Of a stretch of 64,000 bases of DNA, positions 53,927 through 64,000 are shown in pieces (the stretch's first letter is position 1; the number at the start of each line of letters is the position of its first letter). This stretch comes from Stutzerimonas stutzeri (GTDB taxonomy: Bacteria; Pseudomonadota; Gammaproteobacteria; Pseudomonadales; Pseudomonadaceae): positions 62,001 through 126,000 of the forward strand of contig NZ_JAAMQZ010000011.1 in the NCBI RefSeq assembly GCF_013522825.1, given 5' to 3'. A program made the position numbers and the translations under genes. A model generated the notes under the pieces. That model saw nothing but the letters and a program-made list of their open reading frames with translations, was not told where the DNA came from and searched no databases.

Positions 53927-56900
53927 CTACGGCTTTGCCCTGCCGCGACGCATCAGCCTGTAGGCCGCTGGAAGCACGAACAGTGACAGCAACGGCGCGC
54001 TGAGCATGCCACCAACCATCGGTGCGGCAATGCGACTCATCACCTCACTGCCGGTGCCGGCACCGAGCAGGATCGGCAGCAGGCTGGCAACGATCACCGC
54101 CACCGTCATCGCCTTGGGCCGCACACGCTGCACCGCACCTTCACGGATGGCTTCGCAGAGCGCGGTCTCGTCGTGCCGGCCAGCCTGTTGTCGTTCGTTC
54201 CAGGCATTCTTCAGGTACAGCAGCATGATCACACCGAACTCCGCCGCCACACCGGCTAGGGCAATGAAACCGACGCCGGTGGCCACCGAGAGGTTGTAGC
54301 CCATCAGATAGAGGAACCAGACGCCGCCGGTGAGGGCGAACGGCAGGGTGAGCATGATCAGCAGCGCCTCGTCGAAGCGCCCGAACGTCAGGTAGAGCAG
54401 CACGAAGATGATCAGCAATGTAGCCGGCACCGCCAGCTTGAGCCGCGCATTGGCACGTTCGAGGTATTCGAACTGCCCCGAATAGCTCAGGCTCACCCCC
54501 GGCAGCAATGGAACCTGGTCGCTGACCGCCTGGCGCAGATCGGCGACCACCGAGGCGATGTCGCGCCCACGCACATCGACGTACACCCAGCCGGACAGCC
54601 TCGCGTTCTCGCTGCGCAGCATCGGCGGGCCGTCGCTGACGCGCACCCGCGCCACACTGCCCAGAGTGATCTGGCTGCCCTGCGGGGTGAGAATCGGCAG
54701 TTGTTCCAGGGTCTGGGGCGAGTCACGCCATTCGCGCGGATAACGCACGCTGATCGGATAGCGCGCCAGCCCCTCAACTGTCTCGCCGATGGTTTCGCCA
54801 CCGATGGCATTGGCGACGATAGACTGCACATCGGCGATATTCAGCCCGTAGCGTGCGGCATCCTGACGATCGATATCGATATCGATGTAGCGCCCCCCGA
54901 CCAGACGTTCAGCCAACGCCGAACTGACGCCCGGCACGCCCTTGGCGACGGCTTCCACCTGCTGGCTGACGCGGTCGATCTCCTCCAGTGTCGCACCCGC
55001 GATCTTGACCCCGATTGGGCTCTTGATGCCCGTGGCGAGCATGTCGATGCGGTTGCGGATCGGCGGAATCCAGATATTGGTCAGGCCCGGCACCTGCACC
55101 GCGCGGTCCAGCTCGTCGACCAGCTTTTCCGGCGTCATCCCGGCGCGCCACTGCTCGCGCGGTTTGAACTGGATGGTGGTCTCGAACATCTCCAGCGGCG
55201 CTGGATCGGTGGCCGATTCGGCACGCCCGGCCTTGCCGAACACCGTGGCGACCTCCGGCACCGTGCGGATCATCCGGTCGGTCTGCTGCAGCAGCTGCGC
55301 GGCCTTCTGTGCGGAAAGCCCCGGCAGCGCCGATGGCATGTAAAGGAGGTCGCCCTCATCCATCGGCGGCAGGAATTCCCCACCCAGGCGAGCCATCGGC
55401 CAGAACGTAGTCGCCAGTACCAGCAGCGCAACAGCAATGGTGACCTTCGGATGCTCAAGCACCCTCTCCAGCGCCGGACGATAGATGCGGATCAACAAGC
55501 GGTTCAGCGGGTTGTGCGACTCATCGGGCAGGCGCCCACGTATCCAGTACCCCATCAGCACCGGCACCAGGGTCACTGACAGTCCTGCCGCGGCAGCCAT
55601 GGCATACGTCTTGGTAAATGCCAGCGGGCCGAACAGACGGCCTTCCTGTGCCTGGAGGGTGAACACCGGAATGAACGACAGCGTGATGATCAAAAGACAG
55701 AAGAACAGCGCCGGGCCGACCTCCTCGGCGGCAGCGGTCATCACTCGCCAGTGTTCTTCTCCCTCCAGCGTCCTGTTCGGGTTGGCATGACGCCAGGCCT
55801 CGGCCTTCTTGTGGGCATTCTCGATCATCACCACCGCCGCATCGACCATAGCGCCAATAGCGATGGCGATTCCGCCGAGCGACATGATGTTGGCGTTGAC
55901 CCCCTGGTAGCGCATCACCGCAAACGCGATCAGCACACCGATAGGCAACGAGACGATGGCCACCAGCGATGAGCGCAGGTGCCAGAGAAAGAGACCGCAG
56001 ACCAGCGCGACAACGATGAACTCCTCCAGCAGCTTGAAGCTGAGGTTCTCCACCGCACGGTCGATCAACTGGCTGCGGTCGTAGGTGGTGACGATCTCCA
56101 CGCCCGTTGGCAGGCTGCCTTTCAACTCTTCCAGCTTGACGTGCACGGCGGCAAGGGTTTCCCGTGCGTTCTTGCCGCTGCGCAGGATCACCACGCCGCC
56201 GACGGTTTCGCCCTCGCCGTCCAGTTCGGCGATTCCGCGCCGCATCTCCGGGCCAAGCTGGACATGCGCGACATCGCCCAGGGTTACCGGCACTCCGGCA
56301 GCACTGAGTTGCAACGGAATCCGGCGGAAGTCATCGAGGGTTTTCAGGTAGCCCGAAGCGCGCACCATATATTCGGTTTCCGCCAACTCCAGCACCGCGC
56401 CACCGGCTTCCTGATTGGCCCTGCCAATGGCTTCGATCACCTGTACCTGCGGTACACCGAGACTGGCCATCTTCAACGGGTCGAGTACCACCTGGTACTG
56501 CCTGACCATGCCACCAATGGTGGCGACTTCGGCCACATTGGGCAGAGTGACCAGCTCGTACTTGAGGAACCAATCCTGCAGGCTGCGCAATTGCGCCAGA
56601 TCGTGGTTGCCACTGCGATCGACCAGCGCGTATTGATAGATCCAGCCGACCCCGGTGGCGTCCGGGCCAAGCGACGGCTTGGCACCCTCCGGCAACCGGT
56701 TCTGCACCTGGCTGAGGTATTCCAGTACCCGCGAGCGCGCCCAGTACAGGTCGGTCCCGTCCTCGAACAGGACGTAGACATAGCTGTCGCCGAAGAACGA
56801 ATAGCCACGCACGGTCTTGGCCCCCGGCACCGAGAGCATCGTGGTAGTCAGCGGGTAGGTCACCTGATTCTCGACGATCTGCGGCGCCTGGCCTGGATAC

Positions 56901-57055
56901 GGCGTGCGGATAATCACCTGCACGTCGGACAGGTCCGGCAGTGCATCGATCGGCGTGGTGCGCAGCGACCAGACACCCACGGCGGTCAGCAGCAACGTCA
57001 CCAGCAGGACCAGGAACCGGTTGAATACCGACCAGCGAATCAGTGCGGCGATCAT
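53927..57055 (-). CDS. cusA: Copper/silver efflux RND transporter CusA
   Basis: A 1042-residue heavy-metal RND pump. The first helix is [19 protein letters not shown], followed by the porter domain and repeated helices. The fourth-helix motif [20 protein letters not shown] matches the monovalent-cation CusA type, in contrast to the DFG-containing CzcA motif. Conserved RND blocks such as [18 protein letters not shown] are present. It pumps Cu(I)/Ag(I) from periplasm and cytoplasm through CusBC. The ATG overlaps the cusB stop by ATGA. It is the last gene of cusCBA. The C-terminus is slightly shorter than in E. coli CusA (1047 residues). Confidence 0.94.
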   Translation of the reverse strand: MIAALIRWSVFNRFLVLLVTLLLTAVGVWSLRTTPIDALPDLSDVQVIIRTPYPGQAPQIVENQVTYPLTTTMLSVPGAKTVRGYSFFGDSYVYVLFEDGTDLYWARSRVLEYLSQVQNRLPEGAKPSLGPDATGVGWIYQYALVDRSGNHDLAQLRSLQDWFLKYELVTLPNVAEVATIGGMVRQYQVVLDPLKMASLGVPQVQVIEAIGRANQEAGGAVLELAETEYMVRASGYLKTLDDFRRIPLQLSAAGVPVTLGDVAHVQLGPEMRRGIAELDGEGETVGGVVILRSGKNARETLAAVHVKLEELKGSLPTGVEIVTTYDRSQLIDRAVENLSFKLLEEFIVVALVCGLFLWHLRSSLVAIVSLPIGVLIAFAVMRYQGVNANIMSLGGIAIAIGAMVDAAVVMIENAHKKAEAWRHANPNRTLEGEEHWRVMTAAAEEVGPALFFCLLIITLSFIPVFTLQAQEGRLFGPLAFTKTYAMAAAAGLSVTLVPVLMGYWIRGRLPDESHNPLNRLLIRIYRPALERVLEHPKVTIAVALLVLATTFWPMARLGGEFLPPMDEGDLLYMPSALPGLSAQKAAQLLQQTDRMIRTVPEVATVFGKAGRAESATDPAPLEMFETTIQFKPREQWRAGMTPEKLVDELDRAVQVPGLTNIWIPPIRNRIDMLATGIKSPIGVKIAGATLEEIDRVSQQVEAVAKGVPGVSSALAERLVGGRYIDIDIDRQDAARYGLNIADVQSIVANAIGGETIGETVEGLARYPISVRYPREWRDSPQTLEQLPILTPQGSQITLGSVARVRVSDGPPMLRSENARLSGWVYVDVRGRDIASVVADLRQAVSDQVPLLPGVSLSYSGQFEYLERANARLKLAVPATLLIIFVLLYLTFGRFDEALLIMLTLPFALTGGVWFLYLMGYNLSVATGVGFIALAGVAAEFGVIMLLYLKNAWNERQQAGRHDETALCEAIREGAVQRVRPKAMTVAVIVASLLPILLGAGTGSEVMSRIAAPMVGGMLSAPLLSLFVLPAAYRLMRRGRAKP

Positions 57056-58572
57056 GGCTGCTGCTCCTGAAGCTGTAGTTGCTCGATGACCAGGCCGCTG
57101 CCGGTTTCGCGCACGGCGAAGCGCACCCGGCTATCGACGTGCATCCCGTGCAGCAGGTGCGGATTGGCAACGGCGAAACGCATGGTCATACCTGGCATGC
57201 CCAGCGTCCGGAATGGCCCGTGGGCGATTTTCACGCCCTGCTCGGTTATTTCGACGATACGTCCTTCGGCTTCATGCAGTGCGGGGGCAAGTGCTTGCTC
57301 GTGCCCATGCTCAGGTTCATGCACGTGCCCTGGCGCGTCTGCCATCGTCTCGGCCACGGCGGTGATGCCGCGCAGGCTGGCTTCGGAGTCGATCAGGAAT
57401 TGCCCCGAGGCGACCACCTGCTGGCCCTCCTCCAGGCCCTGCAGAATCGCGGTCTGGCTGCCGCTGTCCTCACCGACCCGTACTTCCACCGGGCGGTAGC
57501 GCCCGCCGGCTTCGGCGAGCATCACCAGGGTGCGCTTGCCGGTACGGATCACCGCCTCGCTGGGCACCAGCAGCGCGCTGTGCGAGCGCTGTGCAACCAG
57601 CTCGACCCGCGCGCTTAAGCCCGGACGCAAGCGCCCGTCGGTATTGGGCAGTTCTACCCGCACACGCAGGGTGCGGGTGGCCGCAGTGGCTTCGGACAGC
57701 ACTGCGGCGATGGTTCCCTGCACCGGCTCGCCGGCCAGCGCCGGCAAGTGGGCGGTCACCGCCTGGCCGACACGAATGTTTCCGGCCTGCCCCTCAGGCA
57801 CCGCCACTTCCAGCCAGACGCTCTCCAGGCCGTTGATCCGCGCCAGCGGCGCTCCGGCGGCGACGCTCATGCCCTGACGCACCTCCAGCTCCTGCAGAAC
57901 GCCGCCTATGGGCGCTCGCACGGTCTGCTGCGCCTGCACCCGACCGGAACGCTCCAGTTGCCGGATCGTTTCCGCCGGCATGCCAACCAGGCGCAGGCGC
58001 TGACGCGCGCCCTCGAGCAGAGCGCGGTCGCCAACACGCCGCAATGCGAGAAACTCCTCCTGCGCGGCCACCCACTCCGGCATCAACAGATCTACCAGCG
58101 GCGCACCCGCTTCCAGCACATCGCCGGGTGCCAGTCGATAGACGCGCTCGACGAAGCCCGCCGATCGTACCTGCACCAGCGCCACGTCACGGGCATTGAA
58201 GCCCAGCACACCGACCGCCTCGACAGCACGCGACAACTGCCCACGGCTAACTCTGGCCAGGCGCATGCCGAGGTTGCTGGTGATTCCGGCATCGATGCTG
58301 ATCGTCTGCGCGCCGGAGGCGCCCGCGTCGTCATCGGCGTAGCGCGGCACCAGTTCCATATCCATGAACGGCGATCGGCCCGGCTGATCGAACCTGTGCT
58401 GCGGCACCATCGGATCGTACCAGTACAGCACCCGACGCTCGCTCTGTACGCTGACAGGCGCAGTCTGGACGGTAACGTGCGCTTGGCGCTGAGCGAACCA
58501 GTAGCCGCCGGCCAGCCCCAGAGCGGCAGTCACGATGAATAGCGCGCCTGTTTTGAGAAAAATCCGGCTCAT
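57052..58572 (-). CDS. cusB: CusB-type periplasmic adaptor fused to a CusF-like domain
   Basis: A 506-residue membrane-fusion protein with an N-terminal anchor ([18 protein letters not shown]) and a heavy-metal-binding [27 protein letters not shown] segment, recognisable by its landmarks YDPMVP and FMDMELVP. Barrel-sandwich and hairpin domains follow. After a His-rich linker ([11 protein letters not shown], about residue 415) the C-terminus has a CusF-like metallochaperone domain: [20 protein letters not shown] with MTMRF. In E. coli CusF is a separate protein, so here chaperone and adaptor are joined. Overlaps by ATGA with cusC and cusA show coupling. Confidence 0.92.
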   Translation of the reverse strand: MSRIFLKTGALFIVTAALGLAGGYWFAQRQAHVTVQTAPVSVQSERRVLYWYDPMVPQHRFDQPGRSPFMDMELVPRYADDDAGASGAQTISIDAGITSNLGMRLARVSRGQLSRAVEAVGVLGFNARDVALVQVRSAGFVERVYRLAPGDVLEAGAPLVDLLMPEWVAAQEEFLALRRVGDRALLEGARQRLRLVGMPAETIRQLERSGRVQAQQTVRAPIGGVLQELEVRQGMSVAAGAPLARINGLESVWLEVAVPEGQAGNIRVGQAVTAHLPALAGEPVQGTIAAVLSEATAATRTLRVRVELPNTDGRLRPGLSARVELVAQRSHSALLVPSEAVIRTGKRTLVMLAEAGGRYRPVEVRVGEDSGSQTAILQGLEEGQQVVASGQFLIDSEASLRGITAVAETMADAPGHVHEPEHGHEQALAPALHEAEGRIVEITEQGVKIAHGPFRTLGMPGMTMRFAVANPHLLHGMHVDSRVRFAVRETGSGLVIEQLQLQEQQP

Positions 58573-59819
58573 TGGGCATCTCCATAGGCGAAATACAGAC
58601 GGCTGGCGGCAATCGCCTGCAGGCCTTCGAGGTCAATCTGTTTGAGGTGGGTTTCGATCAGTTCGCGACGCGCCGTCAGTACCTTATCCAGCTCACCGCT
58701 GCCGGCACGGTAGTCGGCCAGGCTGAGCTCGGCGCGTTCGCGCGCCAGAGGCAGGAACACTTCACGGGTGCGCGCCAGGGCACGCTGCAAACGTTCGAGC
58801 TCGGCCAGTTCGCTGCCCAGTTGCTCTGCAAACTGACGCTCCAGCGCCTCACGTTCGGCCTCCAGCTGGTTGAGTTCGGCATGCCGGGCGGCGATGCGCG
58901 GGGTCTGCCGCGAACGCTGGAAAATCGGCAGATCGAAGCTGACTTGCAGAGTGACCATGTCACCGAACTCGCGTCCGCGCCGCAGGTAATCGACTTCCCA
59001 GTTCCAGTCCGGCTTCCGCTCCGCTGTTGCCTCGCGAATACGCGCCTGCGCCTGCTGCGTCATCGGCGCATAGGCCTGCAGCTGCGGATGATTGCGCAGC
59101 TGATGCTGCAGCGTCTGGACATCGATCTGCCAGTGCGGCAGGCCGCCATCCAGTGGTTCACGCGCCGCATCGCCGACCCAGCGCTCGAGCGTGGCCCGCG
59201 CCTGCTGGCGCTGCTGCTGCAACTCGTCGGCGCGCTCGGCGAGCAGCGCCGCTTCCTGGCGCGGCAGGACGCTCTCGACGACCTGTCCACGACCACCAGC
59301 AATACGCGCCCGCACAATCTCGGCGAGCAGGCGGTTCTCTGCATACAGCCCGTCGAATGCCTCCAGCTTGCGTTCGATGGCATGGCTGACAATCCACGCC
59401 TGGGCAGTGGACTGGCGAACATTCAGCGCTTCTATTTCACGCTCGGCCGCGGCACGCTCGATTCCGGCGCGCGCCACTTCGACACGGGCACGTCGCTTGT
59501 CACGGTTGGGCATGTCCTGCATCAGTCCGACCATGCTCATGGTCATGCCGTCCCGATCCAGGCTCCAGCGCTCGGCGCCTTCGATCGGTACGCTCTGCAC
59601 GCCGAGCAGCAGTTTCGGGTCGGGCAGCTCGCCAGCCGGTATGGCGTCGCTGCGGGCGGCTTGCAGCTTGGCAGCTTCGGCCTGTAGAGAAGGCGCCTGC
59701 TGCTCGGCGAGCCGCAGCGCGTCATCGAAGGTCAGTGCATTGGCCAGGCCCGGCAACGCCAACGCACAACACATCACGGCCTCGCATGGCCGGATAATGC
59801 GCAAGATTGGGAACATCAT
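58569..59819 (-). CDS. cusC: CusC-type outer-membrane efflux protein
   Basis: A 416-residue TolC-family protein with a signal peptide (PCEAVMCCALALPGLANA) and paired helical repeats rich in Ala, Glu, Arg and Gln (LTFDDALRLAEQQAPSLQAEAAKL, in part; and LEREAL-like helices later). It is the first gene of the cusCBA unit and would form the outer-membrane exit for Cu/Ag. The ATG at 59819 is preferred for its AAGGA ribosome-binding site and for the signal peptide. It overlaps cusB by ATGA. Confidence 0.88.
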   Translation of the reverse strand: MMFPILRIIRPCEAVMCCALALPGLANALTFDDALRLAEQQAPSLQAEAAKLQAARSDAIPAGELPDPKLLLGVQSVPIEGAERWSLDRDGMTMSMVGLMQDMPNRDKRRARVEVARAGIERAAAEREIEALNVRQSTAQAWIVSHAIERKLEAFDGLYAENRLLAEIVRARIAGGRGQVVESVLPRQEAALLAERADELQQQRQQARATLERWVGDAAREPLDGGLPHWQIDVQTLQHQLRNHPQLQAYAPMTQQAQARIREATAERKPDWNWEVDYLRRGREFGDMVTLQVSFDLPIFQRSRQTPRIAARHAELNQLEAEREALERQFAEQLGSELAELERLQRALARTREVFLPLARERAELSLADYRAGSGELDKVLTARRELIETHLKQIDLEGLQAIAASRLYFAYGDAQ

Positions 59820-59908
59820 TCTGATTCCTTGCAGATCCTGCGTGCCATGCAGGCACGCACACGGCACCCATCAGCGTTTCGGCAATGGATGCATCAGGTC
59901 AGCGGAAA

Positions 59909-60265
59909 TCAGAAGCGTGGTGGACGCCAGAGGTCGTTACCCGAGCCGGAGGGAATATGCTCGGGTATATAGGTGATCAGCAGATGTGCGGTGGTTGTCA
60001 GCACCGATTTGGTTACAGCCACCTGCAACATACAGTTTGTCTTGCATTGGTGGTCGCTCTTGCAGAGCGGGTTCTGCCCATGTGAATGCTCTGCCCCGTT
60101 CCCGACACCCGTATCGTGCGCCGCATGGTCTGTCGGCGTGGAAATCATCATTTCGCCGTCCTGCATCTGGCAGGCCTCAATAACCAGCCCAACAGCCGCC
60201 ATCCCGTTAACGGGGAGCGAGAAGCTGATCAATAGAATCAGACAGAGCCGCAGGTAAGGTTTCAT
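59909..60265 (-). CDS. Small secreted His/Cys-containing protein upstream of cus operon
   Basis: A 118-residue protein with a signal peptide (LRLCLILLISFSLPVNGMAA). The mature part carries possible metal ligands: EACQMQDGEMM, DHAAHDTG, AEHSHGQNPLCKSDHQCKTNCM. It then ends in a Thr/Leu-rich segment and WRPPRF. It lies 90 bp upstream of cusC on the same strand, and comparable small proteins precede cus/czc operons in pseudomonads. A periplasmic copper-binding role is plausible, but the family is not one I can name. Confidence 0.72.
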   Translation of the reverse strand: MKPYLRLCLILLISFSLPVNGMAAVGLVIEACQMQDGEMMISTPTDHAAHDTGVGNGAEHSHGQNPLCKSDHQCKTNCMLQVAVTKSVLTTTAHLLITYIPEHIPSGSGNDLWRPPRF

Positions 60266-60322
60266 GGCAGGGATTCTAGCTGCTCAATCGTGCCCGGATA
60301 CTTGATCCGAATCGGCTTTGGG

Positions 60323-62008
60323 TCATTCAGGACCACCATGGCCCTTGTTAAGGAGCAAATGACTCAGGACCGAGCGCAGTTTGCCGGCCTTGACCGGCTT
60401 GTTAAGCACCGGCACCCCGACACCCTGCAACTCGCGGCGGCACTGGTCGCTGCGGTCGGCGGTGATCATCACCGCCGGGATCGAGTAGCCGAAACGTGCG
60501 CGCAGCTTCTGGACCGCCTGCCAGCCGGTCATCCCCTGATCCAGGTGATAGTCCGCCAGGATCAATTCCGGCGGCGATCCGGCCAGCACGTGGCTCGCTT
60601 CAGCCTCATCGGTCGCAATCAGCACTTCGCAGCCCCACTGACCGAGCAGTGCGGCCATGCTGTGCAGGATGCTCAGCTCGTTGTCCAGCACCAGCAAGCG
60701 CCGTCCCGGCAGAGGATCGCCCGGCAGTGACAGCATTGGCGCTTCACCTGCCACTGGCGATGGAGCATCGGCCAGCGGCACATCGATACTGAATACCGAA
60801 CCGCGCCCCGGCTGCGAACGGACCTGCACCCGATAGTCCAGCATCGCTGCAATACGGTCGACGATGGCAAGGCCCAGGCCGACCCCGGTGCGTTCGGCGG
60901 CGCGCTGCAAGCCCAGCTGGTTGAATTCGAGGAATATCGACTGCATCTGATCCGCCGCGATGCCACGCCCGGTATCCCATACCTCGATGCGCAGATGGTC
61001 ACCGCGCTTGCGCGCGCCCAGCAGCACGCGACCCTGGTCGGTATAACGGCAGGCGTTGCTGAGAAAGTTGCGCAGGATGCGCGTCAGCAGCCGGAAATCG
61101 CTGTGCAGCGCGTAGGCCGGGATGTAGTGCTCAAAGCCAAGCCCTTTCGCTTGCGCCACCGACTCGAATTCGGACACCAGCGGCAACAGCACTTCATCGA
61201 GGCGGTAAGCATAAATGTCAGGCTTGATCGCCTGCTGATCGAGCTTGGAAATATCCAGCAGGTCGGTGAGCAGGTCTTCGGCACCTTCCAAGGCCTGATT
61301 CGCGCGCTCGACAAGGGTCTGCTCCGCCTCCGGCAGGCTCCGTTCGCGCAGGGTGGAAATCAGCAGGCGCGCGGCATTCAGCGGCTGCAACAGATCATGA
61401 CTGGCCGCCGCCAGATACTTGTCCTTGCTGCGGTTGGCCGCCTCGGCGGAATCGCGCGCCTGACGCAGTTCCAGGGTGCGTTCGGTGACACGCTGTTCAA
61501 GCTGCTCGTTGAGATGCTGCAGATGCAACTGCGCCAGCTTGCGCTCGGTGATATCGGCGACGAAACCTTCGACCAGGCCGTCTTCATCCGGCTTGAGCAG
61601 CAGGTTCATCATCACGTCGATGGCGCTGCCATCCTTGCGGCGCAGACGGGTTTCATAGCCGAACAGGCCCAACTGGGTACTCAGCACATGGCGAATCCGC
61701 TGCAACTCTTCCTCGCCACCGATGAACAGCTGGTGCGAAAGATCGGTCAGCCCCCAGAGCGCATCCTCCGGGCTGTCATAGCCGAGCATGCGCGCCAGGG
61801 CCGGATTGGCGGCGCGTATGCCTTCGCGCAGACTGGCCTGGAAGATGCCATGCACCGCATGCTCGAACAGCCACTTGTAGCGATTGCGCTCGGCCTCCAG
61901 CTCTTCGAGCCGGCTGAGCAATTCCGGATAGTGGCTCTTGCGCGCCGAGTGGGTGCCCAAGCCAAGCAATCCGGCCAGCGCATCGTTAGGCTCAGAGTGC
62001 TTCGGCAT
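60323..62008 (-). CDS. ercS': Hybrid sensor histidine kinase/response regulator, ErcS'-like
   Basis: A soluble ~561-residue kinase. An N-terminal PAS domain (WLFEHAVHGIFQASLREGIR with the PAC segment YETRLRRKDGSAIDVM) is followed by a coiled coil (LHLQHLNEQLEQRVTERTLE), the HisKA box with the phospho-His in AAASHDLLQPLNAARLL, an HATPase domain (NFLSNACRYT, VWDTGRGIA, GVGLGLAIVDRIA), and a C-terminal receiver with Asp in LILADYHLDQGMTG. The ATG at 62008 lies inside the end of the alcohol dehydrogenase gene (17 bp overlap). The arrangement with an iron alcohol dehydrogenase recalls ErcS' and ErcA of the P. aeruginosa ethanol oxidation regulon. Confidence 0.83.
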   Translation of the reverse strand: MPKHSEPNDALAGLLGLGTHSARKSHYPELLSRLEELEAERNRYKWLFEHAVHGIFQASLREGIRAANPALARMLGYDSPEDALWGLTDLSHQLFIGGEEELQRIRHVLSTQLGLFGYETRLRRKDGSAIDVMMNLLLKPDEDGLVEGFVADITERKLAQLHLQHLNEQLEQRVTERTLELRQARDSAEAANRSKDKYLAAASHDLLQPLNAARLLISTLRERSLPEAEQTLVERANQALEGAEDLLTDLLDISKLDQQAIKPDIYAYRLDEVLLPLVSEFESVAQAKGLGFEHYIPAYALHSDFRLLTRILRNFLSNACRYTDQGRVLLGARKRGDHLRIEVWDTGRGIAADQMQSIFLEFNQLGLQRAAERTGVGLGLAIVDRIAAMLDYRVQVRSQPGRGSVFSIDVPLADAPSPVAGEAPMLSLPGDPLPGRRLLVLDNELSILHSMAALLGQWGCEVLIATDEAEASHVLAGSPPELILADYHLDQGMTGWQAVQKLRARFGYSIPAVMITADRSDQCRRELQGVGVPVLNKPVKAGKLRSVLSHLLLNKGHGGPE

Positions 62009-63155
62009 AGACCACTTCGACGTCACGCTGGGTCGACGAACGCGGGTTGGTAAGGATGCACGGGTCCTGCATGGCATGCCGGGAGAGGAACGGAATGTCC
62101 GAGATATTCACCCCGTGCAGCCCCAGGGTTTCGCTGAAGCCGATGGCCTGCTTGAGCTGGATCAGATGGGCCACCAGGCGATCACGAATCTGTGCGTGGG
62201 TCAGGCCACGGGTGTCGATACCGAAGGTCTGCGCGACGATCTTGAAGCGCTCGGGCGCGGCGCTGTAGTTGAACGCCACCACATGCTCGATCAGCACCGC
62301 GTTGCACAGGCCATGCGGCAGATCGAGATAGCCGCCCAGGCTGTGGGACATGGCGTGTACCGCGCCAAGAATCGCATTGGAGAAGGCCAGCCCCGCCTGC
62401 ATGCTGCCGAGCATGATCTTCTCGCGCAGCTCGATATCCGCCGGATTGGCGATCATCTGTACCAGGTGGCCGTTGATCAGGCGCATCGCCTCCAGTGCGT
62501 GGGGATCGGTGAGCGGCCCGTTGCCGGTGGACACGAAGGCTTCTATCGCATGCACCAGTGCGTCGATGCCGGTGCAGGCGGAAAGAAAAGGGTCCATGCT
62601 CAGGGTGGTTTCCGGGTCGATCAGCGACACGTCGGGCACCGCGCCCTTGCTGACGATGGAAAACTTCATCCGCTCGTCCTGATTGGAAATGATCACGAAT
62701 TGCGAAACATCCGCCGAGGTGCCTGCCGTGGTCGGGATCAGAATCAGCGGCGGGCTCGGTACGCGCAGGGTGTCGACGCCCTCGAACTCGATGATGTTGC
62801 GCCCATGCGCGACTGAAATGCCGATGCCCTTGGCACAATCCATCGGGCTGCCGCCGCCCACCGCAACAATGGCATCGCAGGCCTGGCTGCGATACACCTC
62901 GGCGCCCAGCATCACTTCTTCGGCACGCGGATTGGCCGAGACCTGGGTAAACAGATGATGCTCGATATTCTGCCGCGCCAGGCTCATCTGGATATCCAAG
63001 ACCCAACCGGCGGCAACCACGCCTGGATCAGATACCAGCAGCACCTTGCGGGCGCCAAAGTTCTTCGCGTAGTTGCCCGCGCTATGTCGGCAACCCGCAC
63101 CGAAGACGATCTCGGGAGAAACGAATTTGCGCTGCAGGCTAAGATTGGGGCTCAT
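61992..63155 (-). CDS. ercA: Iron-containing alcohol dehydrogenase, ErcA-like
   Basis: A 387-residue group III alcohol dehydrogenase. The NAD-binding GGGSPMDCAKGI motif, the IPTTAGTSADVSQF loop, and the metal-ligand histidines in ALVHAIEAFVS, HAMSHSLGGYLDLPHGLCN are all present. In P. aeruginosa ErcA is implicated in regulation of ethanol oxidation with the Erc sensor kinases. Here the gene overlaps the ErcS'-like kinase gene by 17 bp, so the two are cotranscribed, which strengthens the functional link. Catalytic substrate is unknown. Confidence 0.88.
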   Translation of the reverse strand: MSPNLSLQRKFVSPEIVFGAGCRHSAGNYAKNFGARKVLLVSDPGVVAAGWVLDIQMSLARQNIEHHLFTQVSANPRAEEVMLGAEVYRSQACDAIVAVGGGSPMDCAKGIGISVAHGRNIIEFEGVDTLRVPSPPLILIPTTAGTSADVSQFVIISNQDERMKFSIVSKGAVPDVSLIDPETTLSMDPFLSACTGIDALVHAIEAFVSTGNGPLTDPHALEAMRLINGHLVQMIANPADIELREKIMLGSMQAGLAFSNAILGAVHAMSHSLGGYLDLPHGLCNAVLIEHVVAFNYSAAPERFKIVAQTFGIDTRGLTHAQIRDRLVAHLIQLKQAIGFSETLGLHGVNISDIPFLSRHAMQDPCILTNPRSSTQRDVEVVYAEAL

Positions 63156-63195
63156 TACTACGGCCTATAGTTATTTTTTGTTACGACCGGTAAGA

Positions 63196-63999
63196 CTACT
63201 GCTTTCCACTGTTAAAGCAATCAGTCGCCTCCACGCTCAGCAGGCACTGGTAGAAACGAAATTCCCGCTCCAGCGCATCGGCCAGATGGTACGCCTGGCG
63301 AAAGCCGTGGCGCTCCTCGGGATAAAGTCGGTACTCGACGGCAACGCCCTGCTCGCGCAATGCCGCCACCATGGTTTCGGTCTGCTCCGGCAGCACCACC
63401 GCATCCTGCCCGCCCTGGAAGAAGATCACCGGCACGCGAATCCGCGCGGCATGGTACAGCGGCGTGCGCTGCCGGTAGCGTTCGGCATCGGCCTGCGGGT
63501 CGCCGATCAGCCAGTCCAAGTAGTCGGCCTCGAACTTGTGCGTGACCCGACGTAACGCCAGGGGATCGCTGACGCCATAGAGGCTGGCCCCGCCACGGAA
63601 ACCGACATCTGCCACGAGGGCGCCGAGCGCAGTATAGCCGCCAGCGCTGGAGCCTCGGATAAAGGTACGCGCCGGGTCGATCTGCCCACGCCGGGCAAGT
63701 TCGGCCACGGCGGCGCAGGCATCCTCCACGTCCAGCACGCCCCACTGGCCACGCAAGCGCTGGCGATAGGCACGCCCGAAGCCGCTGCTGCCACGGTAAT
63801 TGATATCCGCCACGGCAAAGCCGCGCTGGGTCCAGTACTGGATACGCGGATCGAAGACCGGATAACAGGCCGACGTCGGGCCGCCGTGGATAAACACCAC
63901 CAGCGGTGACTTCTCTCCTGCAGGAGCACGATAGCGGGCATTGCCCGGCGGATAGAAAAAACCGTGGGCGGTCTCGCCATCGCCGCCGGGAAAGCTGAA
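63196..63999 (-). CDS. S9-family peptidase (prolyl oligopeptidase type), C-terminal part
   Basis: The frame stays open to the right edge, so only the C-terminal ~267 residues are visible. They form the alpha/beta-hydrolase domain of an S9 peptidase or acylaminoacyl peptidase: VFIHGGPTSA (oxyanion region), INYRGSSGFGRAYR, the nucleophile in FIRGSSAGGYTALGAL, the Asp region FFQGGQDAVVLPEQ, and the His in ERHGFRQAYH. The N-terminal beta-propeller is outside the window. It lies 40 bp upstream of the alcohol dehydrogenase gene on the same strand. Confidence 0.88.
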   Translation of the reverse strand, partial: FSFPGGDGETAHGFFYPPGNARYRAPAGEKSPLVVFIHGGPTSACYPVFDPRIQYWTQRGFAVADINYRGSSGFGRAYRQRLRGQWGVLDVEDACAAVAELARRGQIDPARTFIRGSSAGGYTALGALVADVGFRGGASLYGVSDPLALRRVTHKFEADYLDWLIGDPQADAERYRQRTPLYHAARIRVPVIFFQGGQDAVVLPEQTETMVAALREQGVAVEYRLYPEERHGFRQAYHLADALEREFRFYQCLLSVEATDCFNSGKQ

Positions 64000-64000
64000 C

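Overview
This window looks like a Pseudomonas-type gammaproteobacterial chromosome (Pseudomonas sensu lato, possibly the P. stutzeri/Stutzerimonas group) carrying the integrase-proximal part of a large integrative and conjugative element (ICE) of the ICEclc/PAGI-2 family. Support comes from the conserved pgsA-uvrC-gacA block beside a tRNA-Gly(GCC) gene, an IntB13-like integrase next to that tRNA, PFL_47xx-type transfer genes and an ercS'-ercA pair. The ICE enters from the left edge, outside the window, and ends at the 18 bp 3' end of tRNA-Gly (50449-50466). Host chromosome follows to the right.

Layout. 1-8.7 kb: transfer (type IV secretion) genes: VirB4/TraC ATPase (5' end missing), DsbA/G-like thioredoxin-fold protein, RadC-like JAB protein, PFL_4709/4710/4711 family proteins, a small membrane protein, TraG, and a reverse-strand DUF3742 protein. 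8.7-9.6 kb: a prlF-yhaV toxin-antitoxin pair with an operator-like inverted repeat inside its promoter. 9.8-11.7 kb: MOBH relaxase (TraI_2 type). 11.9-29.8 kb: an accessory island holding a MacA/TolC/MacB-like exporter (adaptor, outer-membrane channel, two permeases, one intact ATPase and one gutted ATPase copy), two FlhE-like secreted proteins, a family of modular proteins of unknown function (805, 316, 263, 183 and 183 aa), and an IS5-family element split by a group II intron. 30.3-36.3 kb: a plasmid-like module (DUF736, GNAT, a frameshifted ParB-family gene, DUF932) plus a further cargo-like gene and a cargo-gene fragment. 36.4-46.3 kb: a MocR/PdxR-type regulator divergent from a tightly overlapped operon for a BenE-type transporter, YggS, GNAT, PdxY-type pyridoxal kinase (frameshifted), class III aminotransferase, TrpB, TrpA and GlyA. 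Nearly everything there binds or makes pyridoxal phosphate (PLP). 46.3-50.2 kb: LysR, XRE, a LysR effector-domain-only protein, and the integrase.

Host side. 50.4-53.6 kb: tRNA-Gly, pgsA, uvrC, gacA. 53.9-60.3 kb: a cusCBA copper/silver efflux operon with a His/Cys-containing small secreted protein upstream. 60.3-64 kb: a hybrid sensor kinase (ErcS'-like), an iron-containing alcohol dehydrogenase (ErcA-like), and the C-terminal part of an S9 peptidase running off the right edge.

The strongest candidates for undescribed systems are (1) the MacAB-TolC-like export island with FlhE-like proteins heading each set of modular cargo genes, and (2) the ICE-borne PLP/vitamin B6 island. All family calls were made by reading the sequence; no database search was run.
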